From Alishewanella tabrizica (lineage in GTDB: Bacteria > Pseudomonadota > Gammaproteobacteria > Enterobacterales > Alteromonadaceae): a stretch of 64,000 nucleotides of DNA. A program made the translations under genes and the position numbers. The notes beneath the pieces are model-generated. The model was not told the origin of the DNA. It made no database searches and worked only from the letters and a program-made list of their open reading frames with translations. The stretch spans positions 296,292 through 360,291 of the forward strand of contig NZ_BMYR01000001.1 of assembly GCF_014652375.1 (NCBI RefSeq). The letters run 5' to 3'. Positions 36,200 to 44,629 of this stretch are shown one piece after another (the stretch's first letter is position 1; each line of letters opens with the position of its first letter).

Positions 36200-36215
36200 A
36201 CCTTAAGGACTAACT

Positions 36216-36776
36216 ATGAACGTGACAACAGAGCAAACAGAACTGGCAACCTTTGGCGCAGGCTGTTTTTGGTGTTTAGAAGCCGCGTTAAACGAAGTAA
36301 AAGGGGTTAAACTCGCCGTCAGCGGCTATATGGGCGGTCAAACGGCGAACCCAGATTATCGTAGCGTGTGCACTGGCACAACCGGTCACGCCGAGGTGGT
36401 GCAAGTACAATTTGATCCTACACAGATAAGCTTTGTTGAGTTGTGTCAGATTTTTTTTAGTTTGCACGATGCCACGCAACTTAACCGGCAAGGCAATGAT
36501 GTTGGCACGCAATACCGTTCGGTGATTTTTACCCATAACGCTCAGCAGCAGCAAGATGCCACCAGCATGATAACGGAGCTTACGCAGCACAAATTGTTTA
36601 ACGCACCGATTGTTACTGAAGTCAGCCCTGTAAGCCAGTTCTATCCAGCAGAAGCTTATCATCAAGGGTATTACAAACAAAATCCCTATCAAGGTTACTG
36701 TCAGATGCTCATCACGCCCAAAATGGCTAAATTTCGGCAGCGCTTTACACACGTCCTTAAACATCAAGCAGACTAA
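36216..36776 (+). CDS. msrA: Peptide-methionine (S)-S-oxide reductase
   Basis: Repairs oxidised methionine (S-epimer). The catalytic motif is FGAGCFWCLEA with Cys17 nucleophile. GYMGGQTANPDYRSVCTGTT and GHAEVVQVQFDP are the family blocks, and FSLHDATQLNRQGNDVGTQY and YHQGYYKQNPYQGYCQ complete the active site. The 186-aa length is normal. AAGGACTAACT precedes the ATG. A 12-bp triple repeat lies just upstream. The stop codon sits in the loop of a perfect 12-bp hairpin. Confidence 0.96.
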   Translation: MNVTTEQTELATFGAGCFWCLEAALNEVKGVKLAVSGYMGGQTANPDYRSVCTGTTGHAEVVQVQFDPTQISFVELCQIFFSLHDATQLNRQGNDVGTQYRSVIFTHNAQQQQDATSMITELTQHKLFNAPIVTEVSPVSQFYPAEAYHQGYYKQNPYQGYCQMLITPKMAKFRQRFTHVLKHQAD

Positions 36777-36790
36777 ACGTCTGCTTGATG
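36762..36790. repeat. Perfect 12-bp hairpin straddling the msrA stop codon
   Basis: CATCAAGCAGAC-TAAAC-GTCTGCTTGATG: the left arm encodes the last codons of msrA, the TAA stop is in the 5-nt loop. No T run follows on the plus strand; on the minus strand TTTAAGG follows. It lies between convergent msrA and the btuB-like gene, so it may protect or end both transcripts. Confidence 0.85.
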
Positions 36791-36831
36791 TGCATCACAC
36801 GGCATAAAACAACACCCTTACTGCGCCCCTC

Positions 36832-38607
36832 TTACTGTGGCCGATAGCTCAGGCTAAGGCCAAAATTTACGCCCGCCGTAGTGTAACTGGCATTGGTTTG
36901 ATAGCGTTTATCAAACAGATTGGCAAGATTGGCTCTTACAATCAAACTGTTAGACACCGGATAACTGGCGCCTACTCCCCAGACTGTAAACCCGCCTAGA
37001 TATTCTTGACTGGCAAAGGGACCTTGATAGGTATTACTTTGATAATCTGCAGAGACAAATGCCGATATCTTGCCCCACTGCCGTTCTGCACGCCAATTAA
37101 GGGTATTTTCCGGACGACGAACTAAGCGTTGTCCGGTTAAGGTATTTTCAGTATCAATCCAACTATACGCAAATTGCTGTTGGATCTCTGCAACATCAAC
37201 ATTGATCACCAATTCTGCACCTGAAATCTGTGCTTTTTCAATATTTTGCGGCATAAACGTCGCCATATCGAACTGAATCAAATTATCAACATCGTTTTCA
37301 AACCAAACCAACTGAATACTGCCATTACTTGCCCGATAATGGATGGCAACTTCATCAGATACCGTTTGCTCAGGCGCTAAATCAGGATTAGCGCTGCCTG
37401 GATAATACAAATCGTTAAAGGTTGGAGCCTTAAAAGCAGCGCCACGACTTGCTCGCACTTGCCACGCCTCGGAAAAAAAGTACCCTGCTGCCAGTTGCCA
37501 CGTGGTATTGCCACCATATTGATCGGTAACATCGCGCCGCACCGATCCTTCAAGCTGCAATTGTTGTTGCTTAAAACTCATCCCAGTAAAAAACGCCCGA
37601 TTAATTCGGCTATCAATGACATAATTTACGCCTGACCGCGCAACATCTTCAGAATACCAATTAACGCCAGCTAACCCGGTAAGCTGCTCGGTGAGAGAGG
37701 TGCTAGTTTGATAATTCACTTCATCACGCTCGGTCACAAAAGGACTGCGGGAGTCTGGCCCAAAGCTGGTATCATCATCTAGCACGCGACTTAGTTGAGC
37801 TTGATGTTGCCACTCACCCACGGCATGCTGCCAGCCAAGTAAGTAACTGCGGCTTAATGTATCTGCCTCATCCTCAGTGCCCCAGGCTGTGTCAAATTGG
37901 TTAAAACCAGAATTAATATCAAATTGTGCCTGCCAGGTACCAACCGTGCTCTGATACTCAGCGGCTACTTTAGCAAATCGTTGCTGATACCCATCACGAT
38001 CGGCATCTAAATCTTTGCGCACATTAAAGCCATCTGCCCGGCTATAACCTGCTGTCGCACTCACGGTTAAATCACCCACTTGTTGACTCACGCTAAGATC
38101 CGTACCGGCTTGCCCAAAGCTGCCCACATTCGCATTGATCTCGGTACCCTGTGCTTTACGAGTACTTATCGCAATGACGCCGGATAAGGCATCAGCGCCA
38201 TACCACGCGGCACGTGGCCCACGGATCACCTCAATACGTTCAATCAGTTCCAGCGGTACCATGGCTAACGCTTTATAACCTAATGTTGCAGATCCCGTCC
38301 GAACACCGTCGATCAACACTAACGTGTGACCACTGTTGCCGCCGCGTAAATACAGGCTGCTGTTCTGACCACGCCCCCCATCACGGGCAATATTTATGCC
38401 AGGCATTTGTGCTAACAATGTTGGTAAATCAGTGGCTTGACGGGAAACGATATCGTCACGTTCCAATACTGTAACACTGGCTAACACCTGTGATTCAGCC
38501 GTTGGCAGACGATTTGCATAAATACTGATACGTTCGATGGCGTTTTCTGCTTGCGCAGCAGAACAGCAAGAGGCCAGCATAACCGCGGCCCAAGAGGGTT
38601 TTAACAT
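36832..38607 (-). CDS. btuB: TonB-dependent vitamin B12 receptor (BtuB-like)
   Basis: A 591-aa outer membrane receptor for cobalamin. Signal peptide WAAVMLASCCSAAQA. A plug domain with ASVTVLERDDIVSRQATDLP and GGNSGHTLVLIDGVRTGSAT follows, then IEVIRGPRAAWYGADALSGV; the barrel repeats of strands end with VNFGLSLSYRP and a terminal aromatic-proline-Gln. TonB box-like residues are near IERISIYA. The cobalamin riboswitch upstream fixes the substrate. Length is slightly less than E. coli BtuB (614 with signal). It is transcribed as a single gene. Confidence 0.93.
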   Translation of the reverse strand: MLKPSWAAVMLASCCSAAQAENAIERISIYANRLPTAESQVLASVTVLERDDIVSRQATDLPTLLAQMPGINIARDGGRGQNSSLYLRGGNSGHTLVLIDGVRTGSATLGYKALAMVPLELIERIEVIRGPRAAWYGADALSGVIAISTRKAQGTEINANVGSFGQAGTDLSVSQQVGDLTVSATAGYSRADGFNVRKDLDADRDGYQQRFAKVAAEYQSTVGTWQAQFDINSGFNQFDTAWGTEDEADTLSRSYLLGWQHAVGEWQHQAQLSRVLDDDTSFGPDSRSPFVTERDEVNYQTSTSLTEQLTGLAGVNWYSEDVARSGVNYVIDSRINRAFFTGMSFKQQQLQLEGSVRRDVTDQYGGNTTWQLAAGYFFSEAWQVRASRGAAFKAPTFNDLYYPGSANPDLAPEQTVSDEVAIHYRASNGSIQLVWFENDVDNLIQFDMATFMPQNIEKAQISGAELVINVDVAEIQQQFAYSWIDTENTLTGQRLVRRPENTLNWRAERQWGKISAFVSADYQSNTYQGPFASQEYLGGFTVWGVGASYPVSNSLIVRANLANLFDKRYQTNASYTTAGVNFGLSLSYRPQ

Positions 38608-38654
38608 ACGTACTCCAATCCAGTGCCCACCGCACAGGGTAAAGGTGAAAGAAC

Positions 38655-38815
38655 TTTTAGGCCGGTCTCCGGGCTAACAATCTGCTTACGCCGGTACTTC
38701 GCCTTCCCATCAACTGACAGTGGCGTATGAAATACCTAAGATTGATTACCGTTGCGGGGGCAGCTTTGGTTTTACACCAAATTCCCGTTTAACACTGTTC
38801 CATCACGCTATAGGG
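38655..38815 (-). promoter_or_regulatory. Cobalamin riboswitch (AdoCbl-type) for btuB-like receptor
   Basis: On the minus strand the conserved pieces are in order: GGGAATTTGGTG, AGCTGCCCCCGCAACGGTAA (38742-38765), ACGCCACTGTCAG, GGGAAGGCGAAGTACC and AGCCCGGAGACCGGCC (38660-38676). This is the B12-box layout of cobalamin riboswitches. It sits in the 5' leader, 48 nt before the receptor ATG. High B12 should reduce expression, probably by hiding the ribosome binding site or ending transcription; which of these was not determined. The exact 5' limit is approximate. Confidence 0.96.
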
Positions 38816-38875
38816 CCGCGTTGCATAAAACGCTAAAAGCGTAACAACGTGCGCTACTCTGATAATACAGTGCAC

Positions 38876-38905
38876 CTAAAAAGACGACGGCTCCCAATGG
38901 AGCCG
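38876..38905 (-). terminator. Rho-independent terminator of yajQ
   Basis: On the minus strand CGGCTCC-ATTG-GGAGCCG is followed by TCGTCTTTTT, a 7-bp stem with a T run after a 5-nt spacer, about 95 nt after the yajQ stop. Confidence 0.75.
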
Positions 38906-38999
38906 CCGCAAGTGTACGCATTAATCCCAAAAAGTCAACAGACATCTAGATAGCCAAAGAACCAGAGAGGGCTCTTCTATATCCACGTTAGATCAGGAA

Positions 39000-39482
39000 C
39001 TAATCACGGAAGTTGGTAAATTGAAACGCTTGTTCTAACTCAGTAGCCCGAATTAAGGCAATCGCTTCTTGTAGATCATCACGCTTTTTACCGGTAACCC
39101 GCACTTGATCACCTTGAATCGCGGCTTGAACTTTTAACTTATGATCTTTGATCAGCTTTACTAACTTTTTTGCCATCTCAGTTTCAATACCTTGGCGCAA
39201 CGTTAAATTTTGGCTATAGGTTTTACCTGAATGAACAACATCGCCTTCTTTAAAGGAACGCACATCTAAGCCACGTTTAACGGCTTTAGTTAAAAAGATC
39301 TCTAACATTTGTTGTAATTGGAATTCTGAGTCCGCTTTTAGCGTGATCTCTTTTTCTTTAAGGCTAAATTCCGCGTTCACACCCCGAAAGTCAAAACGGG
39401 TTTGTAACTCTCGGTTTGAATTGTCTACTGCATTTAATACTTCTTGTTGTTCCACTTCAGAAACAATATCAAAAGATGGCAT
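39000..39482 (-). CDS. yajQ: YajQ-family nucleotide (c-di-GMP) binding protein
   Basis: A 160-aa protein of the UPF0234/YajQ family, made of two ferredoxin-like halves. Family residues: [40 protein letters not shown] and [20 protein letters not shown]. Members in Xanthomonas and Pseudomonas bind c-di-GMP and regulate virulence genes; others bind nucleic acids. The gene has its own terminator. Confidence 0.95.
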   Translation of the reverse strand: MPSFDIVSEVEQQEVLNAVDNSNRELQTRFDFRGVNAEFSLKEKEITLKADSEFQLQQMLEIFLTKAVKRGLDVRSFKEGDVVHSGKTYSQNLTLRQGIETEMAKKLVKLIKDHKLKVQAAIQGDQVRVTGKKRDDLQEAIALIRATELEQAFQFTNFRD

Positions 39483-39582
39483 TTCACTCTCCAGTCAATC
39501 GGTATAGGTATAGATCTAGGTATGCTGGTGATTATAACCAGAAAACTGTTACAATCCGAGCCTCATTATCGGGAGGATTGAC

Positions 39583-39939
39583 GTGCCCCAAGCGTTTTAT
39601 CGATTTTTATGTTTGGCTTTTCTTGTTATTGCGACCGCCGGCTTTATGGTCGAGCTCAGTGGCAATCCAATTAAGAGTGGCTTTGAGCACATGGACAAAG
39701 TTGCTCATTTTGGCATCTTCTTTGTGTTAAGTGGATTAGTCTGGAAAGGATTTCGCCCTACCATTTGGAAAGTAGTGCTACTGATGGCTATTTATGGCGC
39801 GCTGGTTGAGGTTATACAAGAGAACTATACACGTCGAAATGGTGATTTTTGGGACTGGCTAGCCAATATGGCCGGCGTATTGGCGTTTTTCCTGATTCGT
39901 AAGCTTTGGCATCTATGGCGCCCACGCAGCAAAACCTAG
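39583..39939 (+). CDS. VanZ-like small membrane protein
   Basis: A 118-aa protein with four membrane helices (FLCLAFLVIATAGFMVELSG, MDKVAHFGIFFVLSGLVW, IWKVVLLMAIYGALVEVIQE, WLANMAGVLAFFLIRKLW). The conserved VanZ residues MDKVAHFGIFF, EVIQENYTRRNGDFWDWLAN match the VanZ-like domain. VanZ family members affect teicoplanin resistance in Gram-positives; the proteobacterial role is unknown. It starts with GTG at 39583 after GGGAGGATTGAC. It overlaps the next gene by 25 nt. Confidence 0.88.
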   Translation: MPQAFYRFLCLAFLVIATAGFMVELSGNPIKSGFEHMDKVAHFGIFFVLSGLVWKGFRPTIWKVVLLMAIYGALVEVIQENYTRRNGDFWDWLANMAGVLAFFLIRKLWHLWRPRSKT

Positions 39940-40805
39940 CGTGGAGTGTTGTTGGGCAAGGGGCAATTGGTTTACTTGCCGCCTGTCGTTTGCAACTTCA
40001 TGGCTATGCTGTTTCGTTGTGGCTGCGCGAACCTGCACCACTCTCAGTAATCTTCAACACCTTAGAACATCAGCAATATAGCTGTTATTTTTTACCCACT
40101 ATAGCCCCTATCCAGCATAGTGTTGTAGCCGTAAAAGCCTATGCAGTGGCATCCTGTCTGGCACAATTAAAACCTTATTTAGCCCATCACGCCCAATTGA
40201 TTATCAGCCACAATGGCATGCCGGATCTTGATAGTTTGCGTCAATTTGCCGGTGTAGATCAAGGGATATGGTTTTTAAGTACCAGCCATGGTGCGTTGCG
40301 TAAGAAAGGCGCTATAGAGCACACGGGAGAAGGACAAAGCAGCCTTTGTCCGCTAAATCACGCTGCCGTTAAAGCTACACCAGCAGTATTGGATGCCATG
40401 CAGGCAGCCTTAGGACCGGTAACGCTAACAGAGAATATTATGCCAGCGCTCTGGCGAAAATTAGCGGTTAACGCCGTCATAAACCCATTAACAACCTTGT
40501 TTAACTGCCGAAATGGCGCGCTTGTCGAACCGCAATATGCGAGCACAATTCAACGTATTATAGCCGAAGTCTGTGAGCTGGCCAACGCAGAGGGCATGGC
40601 ATTACCTTATGACAGCACCCTACAACATGTCTATCACGTTATGCAGGCAACAGCCAACAATTACTCTTCTATGCAACAAGATCACGCACAAGGCCGGCCA
40701 TTAGAGTTAGCGGCCATCACCGGCTTTATTCTAAAAACAGCAGCAAAACATCAACTCGCCATGCCTGAAAACCAGGCCATTTGGCAAACACTCAGCGCCG
40801 ATTAA
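39915..40805 (+). CDS. Ketopantoate reductase-like (PanE family) oxidoreductase
   Basis: A 296-aa NADPH-dependent oxidoreductase similar to 2-dehydropantoate 2-reductase. The Rossmann motif is WSVVGQGAIGLLAACRLQ, the catalytic Lys region is LWRKLAVNAVINPLTTLF, then NCRNGAL; a Glu/Ser/Asp-type C-terminal block includes NNYSSMQQDHAQGRPLE, with the family SMxQDxxxGRxTEI pattern. This is the usual PanE motif set, so pantothenate synthesis is likely. The start at ATG 39915 overlaps the VanZ gene; it also overlaps thiI by 4 nt at the convergent end. No Shine-Dalgarno is visible, so coupling with the VanZ gene is likely. Confidence 0.85.
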   Translation: MAPTQQNLAWSVVGQGAIGLLAACRLQLHGYAVSLWLREPAPLSVIFNTLEHQQYSCYFLPTIAPIQHSVVAVKAYAVASCLAQLKPYLAHHAQLIISHNGMPDLDSLRQFAGVDQGIWFLSTSHGALRKKGAIEHTGEGQSSLCPLNHAAVKATPAVLDAMQAALGPVTLTENIMPALWRKLAVNAVINPLTTLFNCRNGALVEPQYASTIQRIIAEVCELANAEGMALPYDSTLQHVYHVMQATANNYSSMQQDHAQGRPLELAAITGFILKTAAKHQLAMPENQAIWQTLSAD

Positions 40806-42253
40806 GGGCGATATACGGCGATATTGGTAAAGCCCATTTCTTGTAATAACAACGTTTGTAATCGACTCATAACGCCGTGCTCACAGTAACAATAATACTG
40901 TTGTTGCGGATCTAGGCTTGGAAATTGACTTGCTAAGCGAAAAAATGGAATTTCTAGCACAAGATGCTGCTGCAACTGCAAAGGTTGGTGTTCGGTTTCT
41001 TCGGGTGAACGCACATCAATAACAATTGCATCACGCGGTAAAACCGCTTCGGTCGCGACAGTGCGAGCCTGCTGCTCAGCTTGATACTCAATGGTTCGAA
41101 TATCATAAATTTTACTGTGGGTAAGCACATTCGAGAGGATAGCAACATCAATCTTAGCCTCAGCTGCCAGTACCGCGTCTAACGCTGCATTAATCGTGGG
41201 GCTTTTTGAAATAACACCACAATATTCAGGCATAGTACTACACAAGGCTTCAACGCCTATTTGTCGGGCAATATCAATAATATCTTGTTTATCATGGTAA
41301 ATTAGCGGCCGCAGAATAAGGGTATCGGTTGCCCGGTCAATAACAGCAAGATTAGCAATGGTTTGGCTTGCTACCTGTCCTATACTTTCACCGGTGACAA
41401 TAGCTTGGATCCCTAACTGCGCAGCAATGTGGCTGGCCGCCTGCATCATCAGCCGTTTCAGCACCACACCCAGCAAACTCGAATCGACTTTTGCCACAAT
41501 CTCGTTCACTACCGGCATAAAATCGACACTAACAAATTTTACCCGATGCGATAAACCGTATTTTTGCCAGATATAAAATGCAATTTCACGCACACCCGCT
41601 TCATGCGCATTACCACCAAGATTAAAAAACAAAAAATGACTTCGGATGCCTTTTCTAATCATCAAATAGGTAGCAACGGCAGAATCGTATCCCCCAGAAA
41701 TAAGGGATAATACATCTTGTTGGGCAGGGATGGGAAAACCACCCATACCAGAAAATGTCTCTACCACCACTAAAAATTTTTCCTGCTTAATTTCTAGTTT
41801 AATAGTGATATCGGGCTGTTTTAGTTGCACCTTCGCGTTATTGACTAATTGATTCAAACCGCCGCCAATATACCGTTCGGCCTCTAGCGAACTAAACTCA
41901 TGATTACCCTGACGCTTTACCCGCACACAAAAGGTTTTACCGCTAAGTTGCGCGCGATAAACAGCAGCAACTTGCAAAAAAATATCATGCAAATCGGTGA
42001 AGTGACAAGTCTTAGTTTCGGCAAAGGTGACAATACCGGGAATACACTGTAAGCGCGCGATAAAGCTCCCTCGCTGTGCCGCTAGCTTGCTACGAACAAT
42101 CAGATGATCATACACACTACGCACAGCAATTTTTGGATCAAGCCGTTTTAAAATGGTAATAAGATTACGTTCGAGTAGCTCGGTTTGTCGTTGACGCACC
42201 GACTTACTTTTAATGGCTATTTCGGGATGCAGTTTGATAATAAATTCGAGCAT
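40802..42253 (-). CDS. thiI: tRNA 4-thiouridine synthase ThiI with rhodanese domain
   Basis: Makes s4U8 in tRNA and supports thiazole synthesis. Order: NFLD/THUMP domain (FIIKLHPEIAIKSKSVRQRQ; residues about 60-165), PP-loop ATPase (DVLSLISGGYDSAVATYLM), and a C-terminal rhodanese domain with catalytic Cys457 in CYCEHGVMSRLQ, matching E. coli Cys456. Length of 483 aa fits the gamma-proteobacterial form. It is convergent with the PanE-like gene. The start ATG has no Shine-Dalgarno and follows a GC-rich stem at the 5' end of the likely mRNA. Confidence 0.96.
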   Translation of the reverse strand: MLEFIIKLHPEIAIKSKSVRQRQTELLERNLITILKRLDPKIAVRSVYDHLIVRSKLAAQRGSFIARLQCIPGIVTFAETKTCHFTDLHDIFLQVAAVYRAQLSGKTFCVRVKRQGNHEFSSLEAERYIGGGLNQLVNNAKVQLKQPDITIKLEIKQEKFLVVVETFSGMGGFPIPAQQDVLSLISGGYDSAVATYLMIRKGIRSHFLFFNLGGNAHEAGVREIAFYIWQKYGLSHRVKFVSVDFMPVVNEIVAKVDSSLLGVVLKRLMMQAASHIAAQLGIQAIVTGESIGQVASQTIANLAVIDRATDTLILRPLIYHDKQDIIDIARQIGVEALCSTMPEYCGVISKSPTINAALDAVLAAEAKIDVAILSNVLTHSKIYDIRTIEYQAEQQARTVATEAVLPRDAIVIDVRSPEETEHQPLQLQQHLVLEIPFFRLASQFPSLDPQQQYYCYCEHGVMSRLQTLLLQEMGFTNIAVYRP

Positions 42254-42258
42254 AAAAT

Positions 42259-42289
42259 CGCGGCCGTCTAAAAATTGCCGCGTAGTATA
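42259..42289 (-). promoter_or_regulatory. Candidate thiI promoter -10 and 5' leader hairpin
   Basis: On the minus strand TATACT (42284-42289) is a good -10 sequence. The transcript would start about 7 nt further and open directly with a CGCGGC/GCCGCG stem ending 6 nt before the thiI ATG. The -35 is poor. The arrangement implies a short leader with a stem in place of a Shine-Dalgarno. Confidence 0.4.
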
Positions 42290-42301
42290 GCGAATAACCG
42301 G

Positions 42302-42405
42302 ACTAAAAGCGCGTTAAACGCGTAAATGCCTACACCGCACTTTTAGTGAATCATACCTTTTATCGCGTGGCAAAGCGGGCTAATACTAGGATTGCGCTTT
42401 GCCAC
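42302..42405. repeat. Two stacked inverted repeats between pomB and thiI
   Basis: ACTAAAAGCGC (42302) pairs with GCACTTTTAGT (42337-42347) over 11 positions with one mismatch, and encloses CGCG-TTAAA-CGCG. A second one, GTGGCAAAGCG (42367) with CGCTTTGCCAC (42395), is a perfect 11-bp stem with a 17-nt loop. Neither has a T run. They lie downstream of pomB (minus strand) and may end its transcript. Confidence 0.6.
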
Positions 42406-42465
42406 ACTATACGCATGACTTCCGTTATAAAACCGCTCGCAAAGGTCGTAAGCGATGGAAACGTA

Positions 42466-43407
42466 CTAAGGATTAGTCACGGGTTCAAAACTAATCGGAT
42501 CCGAGACCTTGGGCTTACCTTGCATAATGGAAATTTCTACACGGCGATTACGTCGCCGATTTAGCTCACTGTTATTCGGTACCAAAGGCCGAGTATCAGC
42601 ATGCCCTACCACCACTAAACGGTTACGATCAAAACCGGGCGCCCGAATAATCTCCGTAGCCACCGACACCGCGCGTTTGGCCGAAAGATCCCAGTTATTG
42701 GCATGTAATTCATCAGCTACCTGAAAATCATCGGTGTGCCCACTAATGGTAATTTCACCGGGTATATCATTTAACATCTGTCCAATTTGTAACACGATAG
42801 GTTTAAAACGTGGCTGTAAAAAGGAGGAGCCTGACGGAAAAGAACCATTTTCTCGGATCCGAATAATAATTTGTTGCCCTAATGATTCTAGCTCAATAGC
42901 ACCATCAACAATTTGCTGTTCGAGCTCTTCAGCCAGTTTTTTCACGGTTTCATTAATTTGCTCTTGTGCCGCTTCTGCTGCAGCTTCGGCGGCTTCAATT
43001 TCCTCAGCGTTTAACGCAGACTGGCCCCCTGTTTGATCATCACGCTGCTCTTGCCTGCCGCCTGATGAATCTTCTTCACCAGCCTGAAACTCGATTACTT
43101 GCTGTGTCATTTCCATGGTTTGCTGTTGTAATGTTTCGATCGGCGTTGGATCAGGCCGCCCCGGCCGGAACTCCATCGCAATCACGCTAGTGCCTTTCGG
43201 AATATCATCCACTTCAATTTTGTTTTGCACCCCAAAGGCAAACTTCATTGAACCTGCAATTTGTTTAAATTTCAGCACGTCCATTTCGGAAAAGGCTAAC
43301 AGCAGAACGAAGAAGCACATTAAAAGAGCCATCAAATCTGCAAAAGTTCCCATATAAGCAGGTAACCCTGGTGGCGGACATTTGCACTCTTCTTCCATGT
43401 CACTCAT
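42466..43407 (-). CDS. pomB: Flagellar stator protein PomB (MotB family)
   Basis: The peptidoglycan-binding stator subunit, 313 aa. The single membrane helix holds ion-binding Asp24 in MGTFADLMALLMCFFVLLLA. LKFKQIAGSMKFAFGVQNK and GTSVIAMEFRPGRPDPTPIE match Vibrio PomB closely. A linker rich in Glu/Ala/Gln leads to the OmpA-like domain (EITISGHTDDFQVADELHAN, NLDLS-type NNWDLSAKRAVSVATEIIR). It is thus probably a sodium-driven motor. It overlaps pomA by 4 nt. Confidence 0.95.
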   Translation of the reverse strand: MSDMEEECKCPPPGLPAYMGTFADLMALLMCFFVLLLAFSEMDVLKFKQIAGSMKFAFGVQNKIEVDDIPKGTSVIAMEFRPGRPDPTPIETLQQQTMEMTQQVIEFQAGEEDSSGGRQEQRDDQTGGQSALNAEEIEAAEAAAEAAQEQINETVKKLAEELEQQIVDGAIELESLGQQIIIRIRENGSFPSGSSFLQPRFKPIVLQIGQMLNDIPGEITISGHTDDFQVADELHANNWDLSAKRAVSVATEIIRAPGFDRNRLVVVGHADTRPLVPNNSELNRRRNRRVEISIMQGKPKVSDPISFEPVTNP

Positions 43408-44174
43408 GTAGCGTCTCCAGCGGGCTCACGTTTGCCCTGTGCTAAATAATTACGCAAGATCCCTTCGATAACTTTCGGGTTTTGCCCATCTTGGATGCCT
43501 AATACAGCATCAAGAATGAGCATATTATTCAGTTTTTCTTGTTGATTACGGATAGCTAACTTATCTGCAAGTGGAATGGCGATTACGTTAGCAATAAAAG
43601 CCCCGTAGAGCGTTGTCAGCAAAGCCACAGCCATCGCCGGACCGATGGCTTTGGGATCATCCATATTTGATAACATCGCCACTAGACCAATTAATGTTCC
43701 AATCATGCCCATCGCTGGGGCAACATCACCTAAGCTCTTAAAAAAAGCAATGGCGCTTTCATGTCTCTTCTCAGTTAACGTAATATCCTTTTGCATCGTG
43801 GCACGAACGACATCTGCATCATGTCCATCAACTAGCATATTGATGCCTTTTTGCATAAAAGCATTAGGAATTTCGGCTTCTTCAAGCGCCAAAAATCCGC
43901 CTTTACGAGCAGAATCACCCAATTGCACGGCTTTCTCAATCAATTCTTCTGGTGCTTCAATTTTGAACATAAACGCTTTAACTGCAGCCTTACCAGCCCC
44001 TAAAAATTGCTGCAGCGTAAACTTAGAAAGCACCACAAAAATTGAGCCGCCAAAAACAATGAGGACAGACACTAAATCAGCAAACATTCCCACGTCGCCA
44101 CTACTACCTATTACCATGGCCATAACAATGAAACCAATAGCACCTACCATTCCTATAAGCGTCGCTAAATCCAC
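43404..44174 (-). CDS. pomA: Flagellar stator protein PomA (MotA family)
   Basis: A 256-aa four-helix inner membrane stator subunit. The N-terminus MDLATLIGMVGAIGFIVMAM and the blocks GGSIFVVLSKFTLQQFLGA, LVDGHDADVVRATMQKDI and GMIGTLIGLVAMLSNMDDPK with GPAMAVALLTTLYGAFIANV are PomA-specific (longer cytoplasmic loop than MotA variants lacking it). Together with PomB it forms the Na+-type motor stator. Its start has AAGGAG upstream. A candidate sigma-28 promoter lies about 80 nt before it. Confidence 0.95.
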   Translation of the reverse strand: MDLATLIGMVGAIGFIVMAMVIGSSGDVGMFADLVSVLIVFGGSIFVVLSKFTLQQFLGAGKAAVKAFMFKIEAPEELIEKAVQLGDSARKGGFLALEEAEIPNAFMQKGINMLVDGHDADVVRATMQKDITLTEKRHESAIAFFKSLGDVAPAMGMIGTLIGLVAMLSNMDDPKAIGPAMAVALLTTLYGAFIANVIAIPLADKLAIRNQQEKLNNMLILDAVLGIQDGQNPKVIEGILRNYLAQGKREPAGDAT

Positions 44175-44252
44175 ATTTTACTCCTTCAGAAAGCCAGTTG
44201 GCTGGGGCACTGTACACGACTTATTAATTATAATAACTTACCTGCTGCCTAG

Positions 44253-44279
44253 TTATCGACCTTTGCCGAGAATCATTAA
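44253..44279 (-). promoter_or_regulatory. Candidate sigma-28 (FliA) promoter of pomAB
   Basis: On the minus strand TTAA-N15-GTCGATAA compares well with consensus TAAA-N15-GCCGATAA (10 of 12 positions). It gives a 70-nt leader to pomA. Motility genes of late class are normally FliA-controlled. A vegetative TATAAT (44229-44234 area) lies just after it, so another promoter is possible. Confidence 0.55.
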
Positions 44280-44385
44280 GCAATAATTCAGCAAGTAACA
44301 TCAAAATAGTCGTTCCAAAGCGCTTTGTCATTGACCATAATAGCTTGCTACGATAAGGTTGCGCACAGTTTTTTTGGGGAATATT

Positions 44386-44628
44386 ATGAGCAAAACAAAC
44401 AGTACCCCAGGCCAGTTTGAACAATCGGTGCTGGAGCTGGAACAAATCGTGCAACAACTGGAACAAGGCGAGTTAACCCTAGAACAAGCCCTAAGCCAAT
44501 TTGAGCGCGGAATTAGCTTGGTAAAACAGAGCCAGCAACAGTTACACGCCGCTGAACAAAAAGTGCAAATCCTCTTGCAACAGCAACAGGAACAATTACA
44601 CCCTTTTGAACCGCAAGCAGGAGACTAA
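44386..44628 (+). CDS. xseB: Exodeoxyribonuclease VII small subunit
   Basis: An 80-aa protein pairing with XseA to make exonuclease VII (single-strand DNA trimming). Coiled, Glu/Gln-rich: [20 protein letters not shown] and [20 protein letters not shown] match the family signature. The ATG at 44386 has GGGGAA upstream; the earlier in-frame start at 44359 is not used. ispA begins 1 nt after its stop. Confidence 0.94.
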   Translation: MSKTNSTPGQFEQSVLELEQIVQQLEQGELTLEQALSQFERGISLVKQSQQQLHAAEQKVQILLQQQQEQLHPFEPQAGD

Positions 44629-44629
44629 C

